Counted from the stretch's first letter, positions 1 to 6,207 are shown. The stretch is DNA of 6,752 bases from Acidimicrobiia bacterium (GCA_013043085.1 JABDOU010000344.1:1-6752); one strand, 5' to 3'. Numbers and translations are program-made. Notes: generated from the letters alone by a model not told the origin.

Positions 1-601
1 CCTTGGTCCCATCAGCCAATATCTCGGGTTCCAGAATGGCATTACCCGATCCCTCGGTAGCCGCCGGATAGGCCATGATCGACTCGACCATTGCCGTATC
101 AAGAGCCTCCCAATCGGTGTCGTCACCACCGTGGCCGGCATCGGATACCGGGACCGACCCATCGTCGTTGAGCACGACAAGCGTGGTGTGCATCCCCGAG
201 TCTTTATGTCCTTCGACCGTGCAATTGATCTCGTAATTGCCTGGCTCTACATCATTGACGGTCAGTGTGAACGTGCCGCCGGCCCGGATACGCGGAGAAC
301 GCCCATCGAGGCCCTCGAAAGCGAAGTCGTGTTCGATGCTGCCGACATTGACGATTTCAAAAATTAGCTTTCCGGGGGGAACGTTCGCCGGCATGTCAAT
401 GCCCCACTCGTTGAGGGTCACGTCGATCCTGGTCGTAGCACGTTCGGGGCTGGACTCATCACCTGCGGCAAGCGCCGCTCCACCTCCCCCGCCACCGGTC
501 AATGTCAGGACCAACGCCGCCGATGCCAATACCATCGCGACGCCGGCACCGGCCATTCCGAATGCAATCATGGGCGAGTTTGATTGAACACTGTCTTGCA
601 T
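1..601 (-). CDS. Membrane-targeted cupredoxin protein, N-terminal part of a probable multicopper oxidase (partial)
   Basis: Reverse-strand frame open from ATG 601-599 to the window edge: 200 codons, C-terminus missing. Residues about 10-46 form a hydrophobic segment followed by a Gly/Ala-rich stretch, read as a signal peptide or membrane anchor, so the protein acts outside the cytoplasm. Residues about 58-145 are a plastocyanin-like cupredoxin domain with a complete type 1 copper set: His91 (in EHDF), then Cys127, His132 and Met137 (C-x4-H-x4-M, in NCTVEGHKDSGM). After a linker, residues 172-200 (MAYPAAT, then ILEPEILADGTK) resemble the lead-in to the main oxidase domains of cupredoxin-fronted multicopper oxidases or NirK-like proteins; that second assignment is from memory of the family. 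AAGGAG lies 10 bases before the ATG. It diverges from the ABM-like gene at 760. A stand-alone cupredoxin with a long tail is the alternative. Confidence 0.8.
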   Translation of the reverse strand, partial: MQDSVQSNSPMIAFGMAGAGVAMVLASAALVLTLTGGGGGGAALAAGDESSPERATTRIDVTLNEWGIDMPANVPPGKLIFEIVNVGSIEHDFAFEGLDGRSPRIRAGGTFTLTVNDVEPGNYEINCTVEGHKDSGMHTTLVVLNDDGSVPVSDAGHGGDDTDWEALDTAMVESIMAYPAATEGSGNAILEPEILADGTK

Positions 602-605
602 CAGC

Positions 606-617
606 GGAGATCTCCTT
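606..617 (-). promoter_or_regulatory. Ribosome binding site of the cupredoxin gene inside a perfect palindrome
   Basis: Read on the minus strand, AAGGAG (617-612) precedes the ATG at 601 with a 10-base spacer. Its GGAG forms the left half of the perfect 10-base palindrome GGAGATCTCC (606-615). The palindrome could be a small operator or pair with itself in the mRNA, but it is short and could be chance. Confidence 0.45.
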
Positions 618-759
618 GGAAGGTTGAACAAATCTTCGGAAACCCGGGCACCATGCCCTAGGGCCTTAGGACCCTTCACGGTGGGCGCTCGACATCTCGA
701 GGCTTCCGTCGTCTGCCGTCGGATAACCTCACCTCAACACGACACAGACGGAGTGAGAC

Positions 760-1089
760 ATGCCCATCAAGCGAATCTGGCACGGCTGGACGGATCCGGA
801 TCAGGCTGACGCCTACCAAACGCTTCTCCACGATGACGTCTTTCCGGGGATCGAAGCAATGGAAATCCCAGGCTTCCGTGGAATCGAGTTGTTGCGTCGT
901 GACGTGGCCGGAGAGGTCGAGTTCATCACGATTATGACGTTTGACTCAATCGAGAGCGTGATCGATTTTCAGGGCGAGGATTACGAGAAGGCCTATGTTC
1001 CAGACGCAGCACGCCAGGTGTTGAAGCGCTGGGATCCGACCTCCGCCCACTACCAGTCCGTGGCCCGGCCGATCACCCGGACGGAATGA
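760..1089 (+). CDS. ABM-like dimeric alpha/beta-barrel protein
   Basis: 109 residues, starting at ATG 760 with GGAG at 750-753 six bases upstream. Length and pattern fit the antibiotic biosynthesis monooxygenase (ABM) / dimeric alpha-beta barrel superfamily: an N-terminal strand (KRIWHGWT), a helix (ADAYQTLLHDDVFPGIEAM), a strand pair around GIELLRRD and EVEFITIMTFDS, then a helix and the FQGEDYEKAYVPDAARQVL stretch typical of this subgroup. Members bind small organic molecules or protect against reactive compounds, and a few are cofactor-free oxygenases; no substrate can be read here. No signal peptide, so cytoplasmic. Its last 17 bases overlap the convergent end of the DUF2063 gene on the other strand. 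The upstream gap (618-749) is shared with the divergent cupredoxin gene and shows no promoter that I would call. Confidence 0.82.
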   Translation: MPIKRIWHGWTDPDQADAYQTLLHDDVFPGIEAMEIPGFRGIELLRRDVAGEVEFITIMTFDSIESVIDFQGEDYEKAYVPDAARQVLKRWDPTSAHYQSVARPITRTE

Positions 1090-1888
1090 AGAATCCAGCC
1101 GCAATCCAGCGGCCGCGGGTTCCGGTCCAGAATTTCTGAATCTCCGGGCCCGACAGGTTCAAATCGGCACCAAGCACTCGCAAGGCGTCTGCAACGTTCA
1201 ATCCACGCGTGAGAATCTGGAGCAATGCGTGTTGGAAACCCGTCACCCGATATGTGTGCGTCGAGTAATCCGTTCTGACGAGCGCAACCTGCGAATGCTC
1301 AGCAGATGGGTATGCCGGATCCTTGCCGATTCTGACTTCGTGGTAATAGGCGGCAACGGGAAATCGATAGCTCCCGAGGGCAAAGCATGGCTGGAGAACC
1401 AGGCGCTCGTCGGGAGTCTCGGGCTTAGCAAATGGATTGCCCTCGTGGCCAGGAGCGTCGAAGAGCACGAAGAGTTGACGTTCAAAACGCGCGAGGTCGA
1501 CCATGAAATCGATCCAGGGTTCCCGGCTGCCGTCGGGTGCATCGCGGTCAGGTCGACGTTCTTCGAGAAAACCGGGGAAACGCCTGCCGAGCTCGTACAG
1601 CGTGTAACTCTCAGACGGGTACGCAACAAGAAACTCCCGGGCAAAATCGGCGAATAGGTCCTCGCCGAGGGCGTGATTCAATGCCGGGAACTGCTCGGCC
1701 ATGCATTTGAGCAACCGTGAAGAGTACGCGCGTTGGTAGATCGACCAGCGCTGCGACCCGGTCAGCCGAGCAGAGGGCGCAAGGATCTGATCGGCTTCGT
1801 CAGCGGCGATGGGTTGTGGACCGATGAGACCCGACTGCAGCCAGGTCTGGAGCCCACGCAGATCGGCAGTTCGTTCGATCGCCGTCAT
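1073..1888 (-). CDS. DUF2063 / HvfC-BufC-MbnC-like partner of the MNIO enzyme
   Basis: 271 residues. The start ATG overlaps the MNIO stop codon as ATGA (1885-1888), showing translational coupling. Residues about 8-110 match the DUF2063 N-terminal domain: a first helix (LRGLQTWLQSGLIG), the hallmark GSQRWSIYQRAYSSRLL, then MAEQFPALNHALGEDLF and FAREFLVAYPSESYTLYELG. The C-terminal half (RFERQLFVLFDA, VALVRTDYSTHTYRV, GFQHALLQILTRGLNVADAL) fits the second domain of HvfC/BufC-type partners. In studied systems (MbnBC, BufBC, HvfBC) this protein binds the MNIO enzyme and helps recognise the precursor; it is not the catalyst. Lengths near 250-280 are usual, so the gene looks complete. It is third in the ferritin-tail, MNIO, partner operon. 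Its 3' end overlaps the convergent ABM-like gene by 17 bases. Confidence 0.9.
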   Translation of the reverse strand: MTAIERTADLRGLQTWLQSGLIGPQPIAADEADQILAPSARLTGSQRWSIYQRAYSSRLLKCMAEQFPALNHALGEDLFADFAREFLVAYPSESYTLYELGRRFPGFLEERRPDRDAPDGSREPWIDFMVDLARFERQLFVLFDAPGHEGNPFAKPETPDERLVLQPCFALGSYRFPVAAYYHEVRIGKDPAYPSAEHSQVALVRTDYSTHTYRVTGFQHALLQILTRGLNVADALRVLGADLNLSGPEIQKFWTGTRGRWIAAGFFIPSG

Positions 1889-2874
1889 TCGGAAACAGCG
1901 CTTTCCATCACGTTTGGCACGAGGAAATCGACGGGCGTGGAGAGTGATTCGTGTCCTGATTTTGTGACGTCATGCGATCGACCAGCATTGAACTGGCCGC
2001 CCATGTACCGCCTTGCCTTCAACAACTCGGCGTGACACTCCTCGAACGATGGAATGTGGCCGTCCCACTCCAGGAGAGTCGAAGCTCCGTCGGTACGTTG
2101 CCATGCGAGCCGATACAACTCCCAAACCTCAGGAACTACCGGACGATCGTGGGTATCGATGATGTGTGTGCCCTGGTGCTCGTGACCAGCCACGTGCATT
2201 TGAACCACTCGATCGCACGGAAAGGATTCGATATATCCGACCGGATCCAGGTCGGCGTTGAAGCAACTGACGTAGACGTTGTTCACGTCCAGCAGCAGTC
2301 CGCACCCGGTTTCATCTGATAGCGCACGTAGGAAATCGGGTTCGTCGATGGTTGACTCGATGAAGGTGACATAGGTGCTCGGGTTTTCGAGAATCAGGGG
2401 GCGCTCGAGAAAGTCTTGAACCCGTCTCACACGCTCTGCGACGTGATGCAGCGTTTTTTCCGTCAGCGGGATCGGGAGCAGATCATGGGAGTTGGCCCCA
2501 AGCACACCGGTCCAGCAGAGGTGGTCGCTGACCCAGGCAGGTGTGACTGCATCTGCCAGTGCTTTCAGCTTCGCGAGGTATTCGCGATTCAGCGGATCGG
2601 TGCTGCCGATAGAGAGCGAGACTCCATGGAGGACGACCGGATACTGCTCTGCTACCTGGTCGAGGACGTACCGAGGGCGACCTCCCGAGTCCATGAAGTT
2701 CTCCGAAATGGCCTCGAACCATTCGACGTCGGGCCTCTCCGTGAGAATGTGGTCGAAATGGGTCCCCCGCAGCCCCAAGCCGAGGCCCAGACGCGGCAGC
2801 GCAGCAACATCGGCTGCGAACGACCCGATATCGATCGTCAACGTTGATCGCTCACGAGCAACCGCCGGCGCCAC
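1885..2874 (-). CDS. MNIO / DUF692 multinuclear non-heme iron oxidative enzyme
   Basis: 329 residues from GTG 2874, a TIM-barrel enzyme of the DUF692 family that includes MbnB, TglH, ChrH, BufB and HvfB. These use two or three iron ions and O2 to rework cysteine or other residues in peptide substrates. The family residues are all visible: ISENF (Glu58), HGVSLSIG (His83), SDHL (Asp117-His118), LENPS (Glu163-Asn164), LLLDVNNVYVS (Asp196), QMHVAGHE (His227, His231), IIDTHD (Asp240, His242) and LLEWD (Glu269). No catalytic motif is missing. A ~40-residue tail follows the barrel. The start overlaps the end of the ferritin-tail gene by 23 bases and its stop overlaps the partner gene by 4, so all three are coupled. 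No strong ribosome site precedes the GTG, so a later TTG at residue 12 is possible. With a DUF2063 partner next door, the BufB/HvfB/MbnB branch is the best fit. Confidence 0.95.
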   Translation of the reverse strand: MAPAVARERSTLTIDIGSFAADVAALPRLGLGLGLRGTHFDHILTERPDVEWFEAISENFMDSGGRPRYVLDQVAEQYPVVLHGVSLSIGSTDPLNREYLAKLKALADAVTPAWVSDHLCWTGVLGANSHDLLPIPLTEKTLHHVAERVRRVQDFLERPLILENPSTYVTFIESTIDEPDFLRALSDETGCGLLLDVNNVYVSCFNADLDPVGYIESFPCDRVVQMHVAGHEHQGTHIIDTHDRPVVPEVWELYRLAWQRTDGASTLLEWDGHIPSFEECHAELLKARRYMGGQFNAGRSHDVTKSGHESLSTPVDFLVPNVMESAVSE

Positions 2875-4798
2875 TCAGCCCGCTCGACCCGCATGCCACC
2901 ATGTTGTCTCTCGCCTGGTTGCCATCTGAGATCCAGAGGTAGGGGGGTCCGGTATCGGTGAACGGAGCGGGAGCCGGTCCCAGGTGTTCGGGAGCGCCCT
3001 CGACTGATTGCCAGGTTTCGGGCCAGGCCTCCTCGAACACCTGACGCGCTCGAACCCAAACGCTTTTTCCCTGGTTGGGGCCGTTCGTACTGAAACGCTC
3101 GGCGTTGATCGGGGTCGCACACGATCCCATTCCCCGGCACTCGTTGCGGGCCGGAGCGTTCATCTCATCACCGGTGCCGTACAGCCCACACCCGCCCTGG
3201 TTTCGACAGTCGTTGAGAACGTGACAGTTGTGATCCGACGTGGTGGAGCAATACCCCTGTCCGGCACAATCGTTGATTGTGAACTCGCCAGGCCGATGAG
3301 GATCTTCATGGCCCTCCAGACCGTAGCGGTCTGCTCCCTTACAGCTGTTCAGCCCCAGACAAGAATGGAGAGGATGTCCGGGCGGCTGGGTGCCGATCTC
3401 GGCAGGCCAGCGGGGAACGTTGCCATACGGGTACGGCTGAGGGGTTGGTTCGCCAGTCCTCGGTTCATCCGTTGATGCGCCGTCCGTCGGCTCTTCCCCC
3501 ATTTCGACCGGCGCCACCTCCGCCTCTCCACCTCCCCACAGATCGCTCACATCAGGTACATCCTTCAGCAAGTCGACGTAGTACCTGATGTTGTCGGCGT
3601 AGGGCTGTTCTTCGAGCGCACCTGCCAGAGCCATCAGATTGGCGTAAGCGTCAGAACGGGGACCCAGGTCGATGTTCTCGAAGGTCGGAGCCAGAACGTG
3701 GCCGTCGCCCAACTCGTAGCCTCTCATCGTGGTGGCGAGGCCGTCGAGCACCCAGAGCATGGTCCGGTGCATCGCCCGATTGAAGAACAGCTTTTGGCCG
3801 CTCGCAGCGTCGGCTCCGGTGTTGCGTACCTTGAATATCGATTCGGTGAGGATGAGCATGTATTGATATACCCCGCTGCAAAAATCGGCCAACGGGCGGT
3901 AATTGACCCGACCTCCCGGATCGTCCTCATACGTGCTCAGGTACTCGATTGCGGTTGGGTTGTCCGGGAAATTCGCGACAATCTCACCAAGATCGCGTTC
4001 GGTGATTGCCGGTGTTATCTGATCTGGAGGCTCCGGAAGCCGCGGCAGGTGCTCGGTGTGGTGCGAGTACTCCTCCAGCTGAGCTTGCAGCGTGAGGAAC
4101 TTGTAATAGTGCGACTCCTCTGCTTCGGAATCATCATCGAACCGCTCGTGTGCGAACCCCTCACCCTGATCGCAAATCGTGTCAATCGCCTGCAATGCCT
4201 CCAACCGCGACCCCACGGTCAGGAGCGGCATGCTTTCCTGATGCCCGTCCGGGGCATTTGAAAAGACGGCCGCCTTGCTTGCCGGGATCGGCCCGCCATG
4301 ATCTTGCTTTGTCTTGGCCGGAGTGTCGGTCGGCAGACCCCAGGGATCAAAAGCAGACTTCGGATAGGCCGTATCGATGCTGTTTGGTGAATAGTTGTAA
4401 GGCTGAATCTGAAATTCGCGAGCATCCGGTCCCCGCACCTGGAAATCCGAGTCCGTGATCTGGGGCGATTTGATCAGGCATCGGATGTAGGAATAGAACT
4501 GGCCGATCGTGTCCCAGTCTCGGTCTTCGGGCGGGGCATTTTCGGAGGCCGGATACTCGATTTGTAGGAAGTGCCATAGTTGCTCATAGCTCAGCTTCGC
4601 CAACGGAATCAGAACCTTGTCGTCCCCGTCAGGACCGGGCGGACCCTTGGGGTTGTGGTAAGCGAGTGGGGTGGGAAATGGACTCGGCGAGTGGAGATAC
4701 AACTGTGGATCTTCGCCCAGCGCATAGAGCATGTTGCAGGCCAACGCCAGGTGCAACATTTCTTCGACCACCACGCTCATGATCGTGCTTCCCGCCAT
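2852..4798 (-). CDS. VioB-type ferritin-like protein with a C-terminal cysteine-rich, bufferin-like tail
   Basis: 648 residues from the first standard start (ATG 4798), which is almost certainly not the real one: the matching first helix is encoded upstream (separate entry). Residue numbers here count from that ATG. Part 1 (1-410) is a VioB-type ferritin-like domain (PF12902 group): VVVEEMLHLALA with the ExxH pair (Glu13, His16), AIDTICDQGEG (Glu213), EESHYYKF (Glu228, His230). Relatives include di-iron iminophenylpyruvate dimer synthases, but many are uncharacterised. Part 2 (420-460) is an acidic, Pro/Thr-rich linker. Part 3 (473-648) holds 11 cysteines (480, 486, 511, 517, 525, 531, 537, 554, 560, 636, 647), nine of them in CX5C spacing with wording like bufferins, then a QGKSVWVRARQVFEEAW segment and a Gly/Ser end bracketed by two cysteines. 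No signal peptide. First gene of the operon with MNIO and DUF2063; likely the substrate of that pair (inference). Confidence 0.88.
   Translation of the reverse strand: MAGSTIMSVVVEEMLHLALACNMLYALGEDPQLYLHSPSPFPTPLAYHNPKGPPGPDGDDKVLIPLAKLSYEQLWHFLQIEYPASENAPPEDRDWDTIGQFYSYIRCLIKSPQITDSDFQVRGPDAREFQIQPYNYSPNSIDTAYPKSAFDPWGLPTDTPAKTKQDHGGPIPASKAAVFSNAPDGHQESMPLLTVGSRLEALQAIDTICDQGEGFAHERFDDDSEAEESHYYKFLTLQAQLEEYSHHTEHLPRLPEPPDQITPAITERDLGEIVANFPDNPTAIEYLSTYEDDPGGRVNYRPLADFCSGVYQYMLILTESIFKVRNTGADAASGQKLFFNRAMHRTMLWVLDGLATTMRGYELGDGHVLAPTFENIDLGPRSDAYANLMALAGALEEQPYADNIRYYVDLLKDVPDVSDLWGGGEAEVAPVEMGEEPTDGASTDEPRTGEPTPQPYPYGNVPRWPAEIGTQPPGHPLHSCLGLNSCKGADRYGLEGHEDPHRPGEFTINDCAGQGYCSTTSDHNCHVLNDCRNQGGCGLYGTGDEMNAPARNECRGMGSCATPINAERFSTNGPNQGKSVWVRARQVFEEAWPETWQSVEGAPEHLGPAPAPFTDTGPPYLWISDGNQARDNMVACGSSGLSGAGGCS
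3119..3361 (-). repeat. Degenerate CX5C repeat block in the tail of the ferritin-like protein
   Basis: Residues 480-560 of the protein carry five CX5C units: CLGLNSC, CAGQGYC, CHVLNDC, CRNQGGC (sharing a Cys with the previous unit) and CRGMGSC. Asn or Asn-Asp often precedes the second or first Cys (LNSCKG, INDCAG, LNDCRN, RNECRG). The spacer wording alternates between xGLN/HVLN and Gly-rich types. The pattern recalls the CxGxNxCKG units of bufferin-type MNIO substrates (family knowledge). The repeat is at the protein level; the DNA is diverged. Confidence 0.7.
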
Positions 4799-5029
4799 GT
4801 TGGCGTAAAGGTCGACGGGACGAACATTCTGACCCGTCCTCTCCGTTCGCTTGATCGAATAGTTCGCAAAGAGATAGATGGGAATGGTCGCCAGCTCGAT
4901 CCATACAGCCGTCTGCAGGTCATCTTTCAGCTCGCGGAGAATGAGATCACGCGGAAGCCGCGATAGCTTCTCGATGAGTGCTCTTTCGCTGTCATTCGAA
5001 GGAGAAAGCGGATCTACAGCGGGAACTAC
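4799..5029 (-). other. In-frame N-terminal extension of the ferritin-like gene without a standard start codon
   Basis: The frame of the ferritin-like gene remains open from 4798 back to a TAA at 5066-5068. The translation here is protein-like and supplies the missing first ferritin helix: LKDDLQTAVWIELATIPIY, where Glu (4895-4897) in the ELATIP motif is the expected metal ligand, followed by LFANYSIK. There is no in-frame ATG, GTG or TTG between the TAA and 4798. The ATG at 4798 has no ribosome site. GGGAGG (5036-5041) lies just before in-frame CTG (5030-5032) and GTA (5027-5029); the GTA is at the ideal six-base spacing and one substitution from GTG. Reading from there would give about 725 residues. 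Options are a CTG start, a mutated start, or a small sequence error. Confidence 0.75.
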
Positions 5030-5035
5030 CAGAAC

Positions 5036-5041
5036 CCTCCC
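5036..5041 (-). promoter_or_regulatory. Candidate ribosome binding site of the ferritin-like gene
   Basis: GGGAGG on the minus strand, the only strong Shine-Dalgarno match upstream of this gene. Six bases separate GGAGG from an in-frame GTA codon (5027-5029); in-frame CTG (5030-5032) is only three bases away. It argues that translation begins near 5030 and not at the ATG 232 bases further on. Confidence 0.5.
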
Positions 5042-5083
5042 GGGATGTTGATGACCGAAAAGCCATTACAGGCGCTGATATTG

Positions 5084-5089
5084 AGTATA
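5084..5089 (-). promoter_or_regulatory. Candidate -10 box of the ferritin-like / MNIO operon
   Basis: TATACT on the minus strand (5 of 6 bases of the sigma-70-type consensus) in the gap between the lipoprotein stop (5148) and the ferritin-like frame. Transcription from about 5077 would give a leader of roughly 35-50 bases before GGGAGG. No good -35 box is seen at 16-18 bases, so this is tentative. Confidence 0.3.
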
Positions 5090-5147
5090 CGGATCGCTGC
5101 TCACAGCGGTTGCGGCGGTTGATGGTTGGTGCCGAACAATCAGTCGG

Positions 5148-5684
5148 TTAGGAGTCGTCGCCCGGTTTGATGCGCGCATAGTCACATCCGAACCACCGGG
5201 AGAACGACGGTTCGAGGCCCTCGGCAATGCGCTCAACCTCATCGAGGCTCATCCCCACTCCCTCAATGCTGAAGAGATTCGGCCCTTCTTGCCAGGCGAC
5301 ACCGGTCGCCATGTCATCCGAGAAGTCTGGTATCCGCTGCCAGCTCAGCCCATCGATACGACGAACCGTCGTGGGTTCGGCACTCTGAGGCGGAAAGTCG
5401 GGAACGAAATCGGAAAAGCCCCTCGACAAGGACGAAACATCGTATTCATGGCCGGCGTCGATCATGTGAATGATCAACAGTGGCTCACCACCGTCGGTGT
5501 CGGTCCTCGATTCGATCGTGAGATAGCGCTCGTCCGGGCAATCGCCGTCGACCGTGACACCCTCGGGCAAGTATGTCGGCCACAATCGAAGATCGCTGAG
5601 ATATTCGAGGGATCCGCTGGCACATCCAGCCGTCAGAAGTGCAAGAAAGATGGCGAATGCGGCGTTGACCAGCTTTCTGTGCAC
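5148..5684 (-). CDS. Small lipoprotein, DUF4367-like
   Basis: 178 residues from GTG 5684-5682. This start is chosen because the frame's first ATG (5834) would add 50 arginine-rich residues lying over the end of the VOC gene, whereas the GTG gives a clean lipoprotein signal: basic VHRKL, hydrophobic AAFAIFLALL, lipobox TAGC with Cys21. After processing the protein would be lipid-anchored outside the membrane. The mature part has no motif I know well, but the end (IDGLSWQRIPDF, GVAWQEGPNLFSIEG, MSLDEVERIAEGLEP) resembles the Trp-x-Glu-Gly / LSxDEAxxIAESL ending of DUF4367-type extracytoplasmic domains. Two more cysteines (DGDCPDE and FGCDYA) could form a disulfide. Ribosome site is weak. It lies 65 bases after the VOC gene on the same strand and about 118 bases before the ferritin-like frame, so co-transcription with either is possible but not shown. 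Confidence 0.72.
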   Translation of the reverse strand: MHRKLVNAAFAIFLALLTAGCASGSLEYLSDLRLWPTYLPEGVTVDGDCPDERYLTIESRTDTDGGEPLLIIHMIDAGHEYDVSSLSRGFSDFVPDFPPQSAEPTTVRRIDGLSWQRIPDFSDDMATGVAWQEGPNLFSIEGVGMSLDEVERIAEGLEPSFSRWFGCDYARIKPGDDS

Positions 5685-5749
5685 TCGAAACCGAAGCGTC
5701 AGATAGACCGATCTGCGCGGTGCCCTGTGACGGATGGAGCTGTTTCGCC

Positions 5750-6196
5750 TCAATCTTCGAGTCCCAGGAATTCGGTCATGCCGGTGGATTGGCCGACTTC
5801 GATTATGCGACCGTCCGGATCCTTTACGTAGCACCGCAGCTCGAACCCCTGATTGTCAATTGGAGGTGTGAGGAATTCAGCCCCTCGGCTGGTCCAATCG
5901 TCATAGACACGACGGATGTCAGCGACCCGAATATTCATGAATGCGTTGACCCGGGATGGATCGGTAGGAGCCTCGAGTGTCGTTTCCGGCTTGTCCGGAG
6001 TGGGCCCACCCCCCGCATTCACTATGACCCAGGTGTTGGCGAATTTGACAAACGTTGGTGCACCGTCGGCCTCAAAGACGATCTCGCCCCCTAGGACTTC
6101 GGAGTAAAAACGTGCGGTTTCCGAAATGTCTGCGGCGACCACAAAGTGAGTAACGATGATGCCTTCGGTAGGAATGGGCATGTCACTTCTCTTCAC
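5750..6196 (-). CDS. VOC-fold (glyoxalase/bleomycin resistance/dioxygenase superfamily) protein
   Basis: 148 residues from GTG 6196-6194. The frame is open much further upstream, but that part lies antisense to the DUF1801 gene and is not protein-like; AAGGAG (6207-6202) sits 5 bases before the GTG and fixes the start there, although ATG 6181 five codons later is an alternative with a weaker site. The fold is clear: THFVVAADISETARFYSEVLGG (split here as the first strand with His, then the helix), FVKFANTWVIVN, FMNIRVADIRRVYDDWTSRGAEF, and the closing CYVKDPDGRIIEVGQ with the usual Glu. The first His and last Glu are typical metal-binding positions. These proteins bind small substrates or drugs; nothing here sets the substrate. 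Complete, cytoplasmic, divergent from the DUF1801 gene. Confidence 0.88.
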   Translation of the reverse strand: MKRSDMPIPTEGIIVTHFVVAADISETARFYSEVLGGEIVFEADGAPTFVKFANTWVIVNAGGGPTPDKPETTLEAPTDPSRVNAFMNIRVADIRRVYDDWTSRGAEFLTPPIDNQGFELRCYVKDPDGRIIEVGQSTGMTEFLGLED

Positions 6197-6201
6197 AGCT
6201 G

Positions 6202-6207
6202 CTCCTT
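6202..6207 (-). promoter_or_regulatory. Ribosome binding site that sets the VOC gene start
   Basis: AAGGAG on the minus strand, five bases before GTG 6196-6194. This is a much better match and spacing than anything before the in-frame ATG at 6181, so the GTG is preferred. Confidence 0.65.

Noticed and set aside
646..658. Small hairpin GGGCA-CCA-TGCCC between the divergent cupredoxin and ABM-like genes
   Set aside because: Five-base stem with a three-base loop, not placed at a ribosome site or followed by a T-run; may be chance.
1229..1657. Plus-strand open frame of 142 codons over the DUF2063 gene
   Set aside because: Shadow of a gene with clear family wording on the other strand.
3698..4261. 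Plus-strand open frame of 187 codons inside the ferritin-like gene
   Set aside because: Antisense to a region with clear family motifs; no ribosome site and no recognisable domain.
5026..5104. Minus-strand stop-to-stop frame ending in SACNGFSVINIPGGFW, considered as a leader or precursor peptide
   Set aside because: No start codon and no ribosome site; it overlaps the ribosome site and start region of the ferritin-like gene in another frame.
5093..5110. Hairpin with a CGCTG/CAGCG stem and CTCA loop, considered as a terminator after the lipoprotein gene
   Set aside because: Short stem with no T-run on either strand.
5051..5122. Tiny plus-strand frame of 23 codons (ATG 5051) in the gap before the operon, considered as a precursor peptide
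   Set aside because: No ribosome site, wrong strand for the operon, and only one cysteine; chance frames of this size are common.
5289..5831. Plus-strand open frame of 180 codons over the lipoprotein gene
   Set aside because: Antisense to the lipoprotein and the end of the VOC gene; composition is not protein-like and no motif was found.
5685..5834. N-terminal part of the long lipoprotein frame starting at ATG 5834
   Set aside because: Arginine-rich, not protein-like, overlaps the VOC gene on the same strand and would bury the lipoprotein signal at residue 51.
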